A DNA stretch of 64,000 nucleotides from Odiellus spinosus (lineage: Eukaryota; Arthropoda; Arachnida; Opiliones; Phalangiidae). The notes under the pieces are model-generated. The model searched no databases. It was not told the DNA's origin and saw only the letters and a list, made by a program, of their open reading frames with translations. Shown here one piece after another: positions 24,979 through 38,100 of the stretch (position 1 is its first letter; each line of letters opens with the position of its first letter). The DNA is taken from assembly GCA_963920705.1 (NCBI GenBank), contig CAWUCO010000207.1:1736001-1800000 (forward strand), given 5' to 3'. The position numbers were made by a program, and so were the translations under genes.

Positions 24979-26427
24979 GTTCCGCAAATTTCCCAAGTGC
25001 AGATCCCCAAATTTCCCAAGTGCAGATCCACAAATTTCCCAAGTGCAGATCCAGAAATTTCCCTGGTGCAGATCCAGTTATTTCCCAAGTGCAGATCCAC
25101 AAACTTTACAAGTGCAGATCCACAAATTTCCCAAGTGCAGATCCTCAAATTTCCCAAGTGTAGATCCGCAAATTTCCCAAGTGCAGATCCGCAAATTTCC
25201 CAAGTGAAGATCCGCAAATTTCCCAAGTGCAGATCCGCAAATTTCCCAAGTGCAGATCCGCAAATTTCAAAAGTGCAGATCCGCAAATTTCCCAAGTGCA
25301 GATCCGCAAATTTCCCAAGTGCAGATCCGCAAATTTCCCAAGTGCAGATCCGCAAATTTCCCAAGTGCAGATCCGCAAATTTCCCAAGTGCAGATCCGCA
25401 AATTTCCCAAGTGCAGATCCGCAAATTTCCCAAGTGCAGATCCGCAAATTTCCCAAGTACAGTTCCGCAAATTTCCCAAGTGCAGATCCCCAAATTTCCC
25501 AAGTGCAGATCCACAAATTTCCCAAGTGCAGATCCAGAAATTTCCCTGGTGCAGATCCAGTTATTTCCCAAGTGCAGATCCACAAACTTTACAAGTGCAG
25601 ATCCACAAATTTCCCAAGTGCAGATCCTCAAATTTCCCAAGTGTAGATCCGCAAATTTCCCAAGTGCAGATCCGCAAATTTCCCAAGTGAAGATCCGCAA
25701 ATTTCCCAAGTGCAGATCCGCAAATTTCCCAAGTGCAGATCCGCAAATTTCAAAAGTGCAGATCCGCAAATTTCCCAAGTGCAGATCCGCAAATTTCCCA
25801 AGTGCAGATCCGCAAATTTCCCAAGTGCAGATCCGCAAATTTCCCAAGTGCAGATCCGCAAATTTCCCAAGTGCAGATCCGCAAATTTCCCAAGTGCAGA
25901 TCCGCAAATTTCCCAAGTGCAGATCCGCAAATTTCCCAAGTACAGTTCCGCAAATTTCCCAAGTGCAGATCCCCAAATTTCCCAAGTGCAGATCCACAAA
26001 TTTCCCAAGTGCTGATCCAGAAATTTCCCTGGTGCAGATCCAGTTATTTCCCAAGTGCAGATCCACAAACTTTACAAGTGCAGATCCACAAATTTCCCAA
26101 GTGCAGATCCTCAAATTTCCCAAGTGTAGATCCGCCAATTTCCCAAGTGCAGATCCGCAAATTTCCCAAGTGCAGATCCACAAATTTCCCAAGTGCAGAT
26201 CCACAAATTTCCCAAGTGCAGATCCACAAATTTACAAAGTGCAGATCCAGAAATTTCCCAAGTGCAGATCCACAAATTTCCCAGGTGCAGATCCAGAAAT
26301 TTCCCAAGTGCAGATCCACAATTTTCCCAAGTGCAGATCCACAAATTTCCCAAGTGCAGATCCACAAATTTCCCAAGTGCAGATCCGCAAATTTCCCATG
26401 TACAGATCCGCAAATTTCCCAAGTGCA
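24979..26427 (+). repeat. 483-bp units (21 monomers) repeated about three times in domain B
   Basis: The TACAGTTCCGC junction recurs at 24,979, 25,462 and 25,945, and the ACTTTACAAG monomer at 25,094, 25,577 and 26,060. The third unit departs from the first two where GATCCGCC replaces GATCCGC and is followed by a longer B-type order. The same 483-bp spacing also separates 22,679 and 23,162, so it is a recurrent sub-unit of domain B. Confidence 0.78.
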
Positions 26428-29400
26428 GATCCACAAATTTCCCAAGTGCAGATCCTCAAATTTCCCAAGTACAGATCCGCAAATTTCAAAAGTGCAGATC
26501 CACAAATTTCCCTAGTGCAGATCCACAAATTTCCCAAGTGCAGATCCACAAATTTCCCAAGTGCAGATCCAGAAATTTCCCAAGTGCAGATCCACCATTT
26601 TCCAAAGTGCAGATCCATAAATTTTCCAAGTGCAGATCCAGAAATTTCCCTAGTGCAGATCCAGAAATTTCCCAAGTGCAGATCCGCAAATTTCCCAAGT
26701 GCAGATCCGCAATTTTCCCAAGTGTAGATCCGCAAATTTCCCAAGTGCAGATCCGCAAATTTCCCAAGTGCAGATCCGCAAATTTCTCAAGTGCAGATCC
26801 GCAAATTTCCCAAGTGCAGATCCGCAAATTTCCTAAGTGCAGATCCGCAAATTTCCCAATTGCAGAACCGCAAATTTCTCAAGTGCAGATCCGCAAATCT
26901 CCCAAGTGCAGATCCGCAAATTTCCCAAGTGCAGAATCGCAAATTTCCCAAGTGCAGATCCGAAAATTTCTCAAGTGCAGATCCGCAAATTTCCCAAGTG
27001 CAGATCCGCAAATTTCCCAAGTGCAGATCCGCAAATTTAACAAGTGCAGATCCGCAAATTTCCCAAGTGCAGATCCACAAATTTCCCAAGTGCAGATCCG
27101 CAAATTTCCCAAGTGCAGATCCGCAAATTTCCCAAGTGAAGATCCGCAAATTTCCCAAGTGCAGATCCGCAAATTTCCCAAGTGCAGATCCGCAAATTTC
27201 CCAAGTGCAGATCCGCAAATTTCCCAAGTGCAGATCCGCAAATTTCCCAAGTGAAGATCCGCAAATTTCCCAAGTGCAGATCCGCAAATTTCCCAAGTGC
27301 AGATCCGCAAATTTCCCAAGTGCAGATCCGCAAATTTCCCAAGTGCAGATCCGCAAATTTCCCAAGTGCAGATCCGCAAATTTCCCAAGTACAGTTCCGC
27401 AAATTTCCCAAGTGCAGATCCCCAAATTTCCCAAGTGCAGATCCACAAATTTCCCAAGTGCAGATCCAGAAATTTCCCTGGTGCAGATCCAGTTATTTCC
27501 CAAGTGCAGATCCACAAACTTTACAAGTGCAGATCCACAAATTTCCCAAGTGCAGATCCTCAAATTTCCCAAGTGTAGATCCGCCAATTTCCCAAGTGCA
27601 GATCCGCAAATTTCCCAAGTGCAGATCCGCAAATTTCCCAAGTGCAGATCCGCAAATTTCCCAAGTGAAGATCCGCAAATTTCCCAAGTGCAGATCCGCA
27701 AATTTCCCAAGTGCAGATCCGCAAATTTCCCAAGTGCAGATCCGCAAATTTCCCAAGTGCAGATCCGCAAATTTCCCAAGTGCAGATCCGCAAATTTCCC
27801 AAGTACAGTTCCGCAAATTTCCCAAGTGCAGATCCCCAAATTTCCCAAGTGCAGATCCACAAATTTCCCAAGTGCAGATCCAGAAATTTCCCTGGTGCAG
27901 ATCCAGTTATTTCCCAAGTGCAGATCCACAAACTTTTCAAGTGCAGATCCACAAATTTCCCAAGTGCAGATCCTCAAATTTCCCAAGTGTAGATCCGCCA
28001 ATTTCCCAAGTGCAGATCCGCAAATTTCCCAAGTGCAGATCCACAAATTTCCCAAGTGCAGATCCACAAATTTCCCAAGTGCAGATCCACAAATTTACAA
28101 AGTGCAGATCCAGAAATTTCCCAAGTGCAGATCCACAAATTTCCCAAGTGCAGATCCGCAAATTTCCCAAGTGCAGTTCCGCAAATTTCCCAAGTGCAGA
28201 TCCGCAAATTTCTCAAGTGCAGATCCGCAAATTTCCCAAGTGCAGATCCGCAAATTTCCCAAGTGCAGATCCGCAAATTTCCCAAGAGCAGATCCAGAAA
28301 TTTTCCAAGTGCAGATCCACAAATTTTCTAAGTGCAGATCCACAAATATCCCAAGTGAAGATCCGCAAATTTCCCAAGTGCAGATCCGCAAATTTCCCAA
28401 GAGCAGATCCAGAAATTTTCCAAGTGCAGATCCACAAATTTTCTAAGTGCAGATCCACAAATATCCCAAGTGAAGATCCGCAAATTTCCCAAGTGCAGAT
28501 CCACAATTTTCCCAAGTGCAGATCCGAAAATTTCTCAAGTGCAGATCCGCAAATTTCCCAAGTGCAGATCCGCAAATTTCCCAAGTGCAGATCCGCAAAT
28601 TTAACAAGTGCAGATCCGCAAATTTCCCAAGTGCAGATCCACAAATTTCCCAAGTGCAGATCCGCAAATTTCCCAAGTGCAGATCCGCAAATTTCCCAAG
28701 TGAAGATCCGCAAATTTCCCAAGTGCAGATCCGCAAATTTCCCAAGTGCAGATCCGCAAATTTCCCAAGTGCAGATCCGCAAATTTCCCAAGTGCAGATC
28801 CGCAAATTTCCCAAGTGAAGATCCGCAAATTTCCCAAGTGCAGATCCGCAAATTTCCCAAGTGCAGATCCGCAAATTTCCCAAGTGCAGATCCGCAAATT
28901 TCCCAAGTGCAGATCCGCAAATTTCCCAAGTGCAGATCCGCAAATTTCCCAAGTACAGTTCCGCAAATTTCCCAAGTGCAGATCCCCAAATTTCCCAAGT
29001 GCAGATCCACAAATTTCCCAAGTGCAGATCCAGAAATTTCCCTGGTGCAGATCCAGTTATTTCCCAAGTGCAGATCCACAAACTTTACAAGTGCAGATCC
29101 ACAAATTTCCCAAGTGCAGATCCTCAAATTTCCCAAGTGTAGATCCGCAAATTTCCCAAGTGCAGATCCGCAAATTTCCCAAGTGAAGATCCGCAAATTT
29201 CCCAAGTGCAGATCCGCAAATTTCCCAAGTGCAGATCCGCAAATTTCAAAAGTGCAGATCCGCAAATTTCCCAAGTGCAGATCCGCAAATTTCCCAAGTG
29301 CAGATCCGCAAATTTCCCAAGTGAAGATCCGCAAATTTCCCAAGTGCAGATCCGCAAATTTCCCAAGTGCAGATCCGCAAATTTCCCAAGTGCAGATCCG

Positions 29401-31900
29401 CAAATTTCCCAAGTGCAGATCCGCAAATTTCCCAAGTGCAGATCCGCAAATTTCCCAAGTACAGTTCCGCAAATTTCCCAAGTGCAGATCCCCAAATTTC
29501 CCAAGTGCAGATCCACAAATTTCCCAAGTGCTGATCCAGAAATTTCCCTGGTGCAGATCCAGTTATTTCCCAAGTGCAGATCCACAAACTTTACAAGTGC
29601 AGATCCACAAATTTCCCAAGTGCAGATCCTCAAATTTCCCAAGTGTAGATCCGCCAATTTCCCAAGTGCAGATCCGCAAATTTCCCAAGTGCAGATCCAC
29701 AAATTTCCCAAGTGCAGATCCACAAATTTCCCAAGTGCAGATCCACAAATTTACAAAGTGCAGATCCAGAAATTTCCCAAGTGCAGATCCACAAATTTCC
29801 CAGGTGCAGATCCAGAAATTTCCCAAGTGCAGATCCACAATTTTCCCAAGTGCAGATCCACAAATTTCCCAAGTGCAGATCCACAAATTTCCCAAGTGCA
29901 GATCCGCAAATTTCCCATGTACAGATCCGCAAATTTCCCAAGTGCAGATCCACAAATTTCCCAAGTGCAGATCCTCAAATTTCCCAAGTACAGATCCGCA
30001 AATTTCAAAAGTGCAGATCCACAAATTTCCCTAGTGCAGATCCACAAATTTCCCAAGTGCAGATCCACAAATTTCCCAAGTGCAGATCCAGAAATTTCCC
30101 AAGTGCAGATCCACCATTTTCCAAAGTGCAGATCCATAAATTTTCCAAGTGCAGATCCAGAAATTTCCCTAGTGCAGATCCAGAAATTTCCCAAGTGCAG
30201 ATCCGCAAATTTCCCAAGTGCAGATCCGCAATTTTCCCAAGTGTAGATCCGCAAATTTCCCAAGTGCAGATCCGCAAATTTCCCAAGTGCAGATCCGCAA
30301 ATTTCTCAAGTGCAGATCCGCAAATTTCCCAAGTGCAGATCCGCAAATTTCCTAAGTGCAGATCCGCAAATTTCCCAATTGCAGAACCGCAAATTTCTCA
30401 AGTGCAGATCCGCAAATCTCCCAAGTGCAGATCCGCAAATTTCCCAAGTGCAGAATCGCAAATTTCCCAAGTGCAGATCCGAAAATTTCTCAAGTGCAGA
30501 TCCGCAAATTTCCCAAGTGCAGATCCGCAAATTTCCCAAGTGCAGATCCGCAAATTTAACAAGTGCAGATCCGCAAATTTCCCAAGTGCAGATCCACAAA
30601 TTTCCCAAGTGCAGATCCGCAAATTTCCCAAGTGCAGATCCGCAAATTTCCCAAGTGAAGATCCGCAAATTTCCCAAGTGCAGATCCGCAAATTTCCCAA
30701 GTGCAGATCCGCAAATTTCCCAAGTGCAGATCCGCAAATTTCCCAAGTGCAGATCCGCAAATTTCCCAAGTGAAGATCCGCAAATTTCCCAAGTGCAGAT
30801 CCGCAAATTTCCCAAGTGCAGATCCGCAAATTTCCCAAGTGCAGATCCGCAAATTTCCCAAGTGCAGATCCGCAAATTTCCCAAGTGCAGATCCGCAAAT
30901 TTCCCAAGTACAGTTCCGCAAATTTCCCAAGTGCAGATCCCCAAATTTCCCAAGTGCAGATCCACAAATTTCCCAAGTGCAGATCCAGAAATTTCCCTGG
31001 TGCAGATCCAGTTATTTCCCAAGTGCAGATCCACAAACTTTACAAGTGCAGATCCACAAATTTCCCAAGTGCAGATCCTCAAATTTCCCAAGTGTAGATC
31101 CGCCAATTTCCCAAGTGCAGATCCGCAAATTTCCCAAGTGCAGATCCGCAAATTTCCCAAGTGCAGATCCGCAAATTTCCCAAGTGAAGATCCGCAAATT
31201 TCCCAAGTGCAGATCCGCAAATTTCCCAAGTGCAGATCCGCAAATTTCCCAAGTGCAGATCCGCAAATTTCCCAAGTGCAGATCCGCAAATTTCCCAAGT
31301 GCAGATCCGCAAATTTCCCAAGTACAGTTCCGCAAATTTCCCAAGTGCAGATCCCCAAATTTCCCAAGTGCAGATCCACAAATTTCCCAAGTGCAGATCC
31401 AGAAATTTCCCTGGTGCAGATCCAGTTATTTCCCAAGTGCAGATCCACAAACTTTACAAGTGCAGATCCACAAATTTCCCAAGTGCAGATCCTCAAATTT
31501 CCCAAGTGTAGATCCGCCAATTTCCCAAGTGCAGATCCGCAAATTTCCCAAGTGCAGATCCACAAATTTCCCAAGTGCAGATCCACAAATTTCCCAAGTG
31601 CAGATCCACAAATTTACAAAGTGCAGATCCAGAAATTTCCCAAGTGCAGATCCACAAATTTCCCAAGTGCAGATCCGCAAATTTCCCAAGTGCAGTTCCG
31701 CAAATTTCCCAAGTTCAGATCCGCAAATTTCTCAAGTGCAGATCCGCAAATTTCCCAAGTGCAGATCCGCAAATTTCCCAAGTGCAGATCCGCAAATTTC
31801 CCAAGAGCAGATCCAGAAATTTTCCAAGTGCAGATCCACAAATTTTCTAAGTGCAGATCCACAAATATCCCAAGTGAAGATCCGCAAATTTCCCAAGTGC
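25950..31900 (+). repeat. 3,519-bp tandem duplication (153 monomers) across the B to C junction
   Basis: Monomer order from about 25,950 to 28,390 recurs from about 29,470 to 31,900 at an offset of 153 x 23. Private shared variants include CACCATTTTCCAAAG at about 26,592 and 30,111. ACTTTACAAG pairs lie at 27,509 and 31,028, and at 27,923 and 31,442. ATATCCC lies at 28,337 and 31,856. Both copies run from B-type into A-type monomers at the same place. The first then returns to B near 28,500 and the second continues as domain C. Confidence 0.78.
28140..28498 (+). repeat. Second A-type patch inside domain B, with a 115-bp inner duplication
   Basis: After a B-type TTTACAAAG monomer the sequence turns A-type: GTTCCGC, TTTCTCAAG, CCCAAGAGCA, TTTTCTAAG and ATATCCCAAGTGAA. 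The last run occurs twice, with ATATCCC monomers at 28,337 and 28,452, an offset of 5 monomers. B-type sequence (GATCCGAAAA) resumes just after 28,500. The edges are approximate because common monomers flank the patch. Confidence 0.75.
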
Positions 31901-32189
31901 AGATCCGCAAATTTCCCAAGTGCAGATCCGCAAATTTCCCAAGTGCAGATCCACAAATTTCCCAAATGCAGATCCAGAAATTTCCCAAGTGCAGATCCAC
32001 AATTTTCCCAAGTGCAGATCCACAAATTTCCAAAGTGCAGATCCACAAATTTTCCAAGTGCAGATCCAGAAATTTCCCTAGTGCAGATCCAGAAATTTCC
32101 CAAGTGCAGATCCGCAAATTTCACAAGTCCAGATCCGCAATTTTCCCAAGTGCAGATCCGCAAATTTCCCAAGTGCAGATCCGCAAATT

Positions 32190-35100
32190 TCTCAAGTGCA
32201 GATCCGCAAATTTCTCAAGTGCAGATCCGCAAATTTCCCAAGTGCAGATCCTCAAATTTCCCAAGTGCAGATCCGCAAATTTCCCAAGTGCAGATCCACA
32301 AATTTCCCAAGTGCAGTTCCGCAAATTTCACAAGTGCAGATCCACAAATTTCCCAAGTGCAGATCCACAAATTTTTCAAGTGCTGATCCACAAATTTTCT
32401 AAGTGCAGATCCACAAATTTCCCTAGTGCAGATCCAGAAATTTCCCAAGTGCAGATCCGCAAATTTCCCAAGTTCAGATCCGCAAATTTCCCAAGTGCAG
32501 ATCCGCAAATTTCCCAAGTGCAGATCCGCAAATTTCCCAAGTGCAGTTCCGCAAATTTCCCAAGTGCAGATCCACAAATTTCCCAAGTGCAGATCCAGAA
32601 ATTTTCCAAGTGCAGATCCTCAAATTTCCCAAGTGCAGATCCGCAAATTTCCCAAGTGCAGATCCACAAATTTCCCAAGTGCAGTTCCGCAAATTTCACA
32701 AGTGCAGATCCACAAATTTCCCAAGTGCAGATCCACAAATTTTCCAAGTGCTGATCCACAAATTTTCTAAGTGCAGATCCACAAATTTCCCTAGTGCAGA
32801 TCCAGAAATTTCCCAAGTGCAGATCCGCAAATTTCCCAAGTTCAGATCCGCAAATTTCCCAAGTGCAGATCCGCAAATTTCCCAAGTGCAGATCCGCAAA
32901 TTTCCCAAGTGCAGTTCCGCAAATTTCCCAAGTGCAGATCCACAAATTTCCCAAGTGCAGATCCAGAAATTTTCCAAGTGCTGATCCACAAATTTCCCAA
33001 GTGCAGATCCACAATTTTCCCAAGTGCAGATCCACAAATTTCCAAAGTTCAGATCCACAAATTTTCCAAGTGCAGATCCAGAAATTTCTCAAGTGCAGAT
33101 GCGCAAATTTCCCAAGTGCAGATCCGCAATTTTCCCAAGTGCAGATCCGCAAATTTCCCAAGTGCAGATCCGCAAATTTCTCAAGTGCAGATCCGCAAAT
33201 TTCCCAAGTGCAGATCCGCAAATTTCCCAAGTGCAGATCCGCAAATTTCCCAAGTGCAGATCCGCAAATTTCCCAAGTGCAGATCCAAAAATTTCCCAAG
33301 TGCAGATCCACAAATTTCCAAAGTGCAGATCCAGAAATTTCCCAAGTGCAGATCCACAAATTTCCCAAGTGCAGATCCGCAAATTTCCCAAGTGCAGATC
33401 CACAAATTTCCCAAATGCAGATCCAGAAATTTCCCAAGTGCAGATCCACAATTTTCCCAAGTGCAGATCCACAAATTTCCAAAGTGCAGATCCACAAATT
33501 TTCCAAGTGCAGATCCAGAAATTTCCCTAGTGCAGATCCAGAAATTTCCCAAGTGCAGATCCGCAAATTTCACAAGTCCAGATCCGCAATTTTCCCAAGT
33601 GCAGATCCGCAAATTTCTCAAGTGCAGATCCGCAAATTTCTCAAGTGCAGATCCGCAAATTTCCCAAGTGCAGATCCTCAAATTTCCCAAGTGCAGATCC
33701 GCAAATTTCCCAAGTGCAGATCCACAAATTTCCCAAGTGCAGTTCCGCAAATTTCACAAGTGCAGATCCACAAATTTCCCAAGTGCAGATCCACAAATTT
33801 TTCAAGTGCTGATCCACAAATTTTCTAAGTGCAGATCCACAAATTTCCCTAGTGCAGATCCAGAAATTTCCCAAGTGCAGATCCGCAAATTTCCCAAGTT
33901 CAGATCCGCAAATTTCCCAAGTGCAGATCCGCAAATTTCCCAAGTGCAGATCCGCAAATTTCCCAAGTGCAGTTCCGCAAATTTCCCAAGTGCAGATCCA
34001 CAAATTTCCCAAGTGCAGATCCAGAAATTTTCCAAGTGCAGATCCTCAAATTTCCCAAGTGCAGATCCGCAAATTTCCCAAGTGCAGATCCACAAATTTC
34101 CCAAGTGCAGTTCCGCAAATTTCACAAGTGCAGATCCACAAATTTCCCAAGTGCAGATCCACAAATTTTCCAAGTGCTGATCCACAAATTTTCTAAGTGC
34201 AGATCCACAAATTTCCCTAGTGCAGATCCAGAAATTTCCCAAGTGCAGATCCGCAAATTTCCCAAGTTCAGATCCGCAAATTTCCCAAGTGCAGATCCGC
34301 AAATTTCCCAAGTGCAGATCCGCAAATTTCCCAAGTGCAGTTCCGCAAATTTCCCAAGTGCAGATCCACAAATTTCCCAAGTGCAGATCCAGAAATTTTC
34401 CAAGTGCTGATCCACAAATTTCCCAAGTGCAGATCCACAATTTTCCCAAGTGCAGATCCACAAATTTCCAAAGTTCAGATCCACAAATTTTCCAAGTGCA
34501 GATCCAGAAATTTCTCAAGTGCAGATGCGCAAATTTCCCAAGTGCAGATCCGCAATTTTCCCAAGTGCAGATCCGCAAATTTCCCAAGTGCAGATCCGCA
34601 AATTTCTCAAGTGCAGATCCGCAAATTTCCCAAGTGCAGATCCGCAAATTTCCCAAGTGCAGATCCGCAAATTTCCCAAGTGCAGATCCGCAAATTTCCC
34701 AAGTGCAGATCCAAAAATTTCCCAAGTGCAGATCCACAAATTTCCAAAGTGCAGATCCAGAAATTTCCCAAGTGCAGATCCACAAATTTCCCAAGTGCAG
34801 ATCCGCAAATTTCCCAAGTGCAGATCCACAAATTTCCCAAATGCAGATCCAGAAATTTCCCAAGTGCAGATCCACAATTTTCCCAAGTGCAGATCCACAA
34901 ATTTCCAAAGTGCAGATCCACAAATTTTCCAAGTGCAGATCCAGAAATTTCCCTAGTGCAGATCCAGAAATTTCCCAAGTGCAGATCCGCAAATTTCACA
35001 AGTCCAGATCCGCAATTTTCCCAAGTGCAGATCCGCAAATTTCCCAAGTGCAGATCCGCAAATTTCTCAAGTGCAGATCCGCAAATTTCTCAAGTGCAGA

Positions 35101-38100
35101 TCCGCAAATTTCCCAAGTGCAGATCCTCAAATTTCCCAAGTGCAGATCCGCAAATTTCCCAAGTGCAGATCCACAAATTTCCCAAGTGCAGTTCCGCAAA
35201 TTTCACAAGTGCAGATCCACAAATTTCCCAAGTGCAGATCCACAAATTTTTCAAGTGCTGATCCACAAATTTTCTAAGTGCAGATCCACAAATTTCCCTA
35301 GTGCAGATCCAGAAATTTCCCAAGTGCAGATCCGCAAATTTCCCAAGTTCAGATCCGCAAATTTCCCAAGTGCAGATCCGCAAATTTCCCAAGTGCAGTT
35401 TCGCAAATTTCCCAAGTGCAGATCCACAAATTTCCCAAGTGCAGATCCAGAAATTTTCCAAGTGCAGATCCTCAAATTTCCCAAGTGCAGATCCGCAAAT
35501 TTCCCAAGTGCAGATCCACAAATTTCCCAAGTGCAGTTCCGCAAATTTCACAAGTGCAGATCCACAAATTTCCCAAGTGCAGATCCACAAATTTTCCAAG
35601 TGCTGATCCACAAATTTTCTAAGTGCAGATCCACAAATTTCCCTAGTGCAGATCCAGAAATTTCCCAAGTGCAGATCCGCAAATTTCCCAAGTTCAGATC
35701 CGCAAATTTCCCAAGTGCAGATCCGCAAATTTCCCAAGTGCAGATCCGCAAATTTCCCAAGTGCAGTTCCGCAAATTTCCCAAGTGCAGATCCACAAATT
35801 TCCCAAGTGCAGATCCAGAAATTTTCCAAGTGCTGATCCACAAATTTCCCAAGTGCAGATCCACAATTTTCCCAAGTGCAGATCCACAAATTTCCAAAGT
35901 TCAGATCCACAAATTTTCCAAGTGCAGATCCAGAAATTTCTCAAGTGCAGATGCGCAAATTTCCCAAGTGCAGATCCGCAATTTTCCCAAGTGCAGATCC
36001 GCAAATTTCCCAAGTGCAGATCCGCAAATTTCTCAAGTGCAGATCCGCAAATTTCCCAAGTGCAGATCCGCAAATTTCCCAAGTGCAGATCCGCAAATTT
36101 CCCAAGTGCAGATCCGCAAATTTCCCAAGTGCAGATCCAAAAATTTCCCAAGTGCAGATCCACAAATTTCCAAAGTGCAGATCCAGAAATTTCCCAAGTG
36201 CAGATCCACAAATTTCCCTTGTGCAGATCCAGAAATTTCCCAAGTGCAGATCCACAAATTTCCCAAGTGCAGATCCGCAAATTTCCCATGTACAGATCCG
36301 CAAATTTCCCAAGTGCAGATCCACAAATTTCTCAAGTACAGATACGCAAATTTCAAAAGTGCAGATCCACAAATTTCCCTAGTACAGATCCACAAATTTC
36401 CCAAGTGCAGATCCACAAATTTCCCAAGTGCAGATCCAGAAATTTCCCATGTGCAGATCCACCGTTTTCCCAAGTGCAGATCCACAAATTTCCAAAGTGC
36501 AGATCCACAAATTTTCCAAGTGCAGATCCAGAAATTTCCCTAGTGCAGATCCAGAAATTTCCCAAGTGCAGATCCGCAAATTTCCCAAGTTCAGATCCGC
36601 AAATTTCCCAAGTGCAGATCCGCAAATTTCCCAAGTGCAGATCCGCAAATTTCTTAAGTGCAGTTCCGCAAATTTCCCAAGTGCAGATCCACAAATTTCC
36701 CAAGTGCAGATCCAGAAATTTTCCAAGTGCAGATCCTCAAATTTCCCAAGTGCAGATCCGCAAATTTCCCAAGTGCAGATCCACAAATTTCCCAAGTGCA
36801 GTTCCGCAAATTTCACAAGTGCAGATCCACAAATTTCCCAAGTGCAGATCCACAAATTTTCCAAGTGCTGATCCACAAATTTTCTAAGTGCAGATCCACA
36901 AATTTCCCTAGTGCAGATCCAGAAATTTCCCAAGTGCAGATCCGCAAATTTCCCAAGTTCAGATCCGCAAATTTCCCAAGTGCAGATCCGCAAATTTCCC
37001 AAGTGCAGATCCGCAAATTTCCCAAGTGCAGTTCCGCAAATTTCCCAAGTGCAGATCCACAAATTTCCCAAGTGCAGATCCAGAAATTTTCCAAGTGCTG
37101 ATCCACAAATTTCCCAAGTGCAGATCCACAATTTTCCCAAGTGCAGATCCACAAATTTCCAAAGTTCAGATCCACAAATTTTCCAAGTGCAGATCCAGAA
37201 ATTTCTCAAGTGCAGATGCGCAAATTTCCCAAGTGCAGATCCGCAATTTTCCCAAGTGCAGATCCGCAAATTTCCCAAGTGCAGATCCGCAAATTTCTCA
37301 AGTGCAGATCCGCAAATTTCCCAAGTGCAGATCCGCAAATTTCCCAAGTGCAGATCCGCAAATTTCCCAAGTGCAGATCCGCAAATTTCCCAAGTGCAGA
37401 TCCAAAAATTTCCCAAGTGCAGATCCACAAATTTCCAAAGTGCAGATCCAGAAATTTCCCAAGTGCAGATCCACAAATTTCCCAAGTGCAGATTCGCAAA
37501 TTTCCCAAGTGCAGATCCACAAATTTCCCAAATGCAGATCCAGAAATTTCCCAAGTGCAGATCCACAATTTTCCCAAGTGCAGATCCACAAATTTCCAAA
37601 GTGCAGATCCACAAATTTTCCAAGTGCAGATCCAGAAATTTCCCTAGTGCAGATCCAGAAATTTCCCAAGTGCAGATCCGCAAATTTCACAAGTCCAGAT
37701 CCGCAATTTTCCCAAGTGCAGATCCGCAAATTTCCCAAGTGCAGATCCGCAAATTTCTCAAGTGCAGATCCGCAAATTTCTCAAGTGCAGATCCGCAAAT
37801 TTCCCAAGTGCAGATCCTCAAATTTCCCAAGTGCAGATCCGCAAATTTCCCAAGTGCAGATCCACAAATTTCCCAAGTGCAGTTCCGCAAATTTCACAAG
37901 TGCAGATCCACAAATTTCCCAAGTGCAGATCCACAAATTTTTCAAGTGCTGATCCACAAATTTTCTAAGTGCAGATCCACAAATTTCCCTAGTGCAGATC
38001 CAGAAATTTCCCAAGTGCAGATCCGCAAATTTCCCAAGTTCAGATCCGCAAATTTCCCAAGTGCAGATCCGCAAATTTCCCAAGTGCAGATCCAGAAATT

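Larger units (their letters stand above)
16492..31625 (+). repeat. Array domain B, second variant library
   Basis: About 15 kb holds a distinct set of monomers not seen elsewhere. These include ACTTTACAAG, GATCCCC, GATCCAGTTATTT after CCTGGTGCA, GTGTAGATCCGCC, GAATCGC, CAATTGCAGAACC, GATCCGAAAA and CATAAATTTT. I counted 17 ACTTTACAAG-type monomers, at 16,837, 18,263, 18,769, 20,425, 20,931, 22,380, 22,679, 23,162, 25,094, 25,577, 26,060, 27,509, 27,923, 29,073, 29,579, 31,028 and 31,442. The one at 27,923 reads ACTTTTCAAG. Their spacings are all multiples of 23 and show recurring values of 506, 483, 1,449 and 414 bp. Two patches of A-type monomers interrupt the domain. No gene or unique sequence is present. 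Confidence 0.85.
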
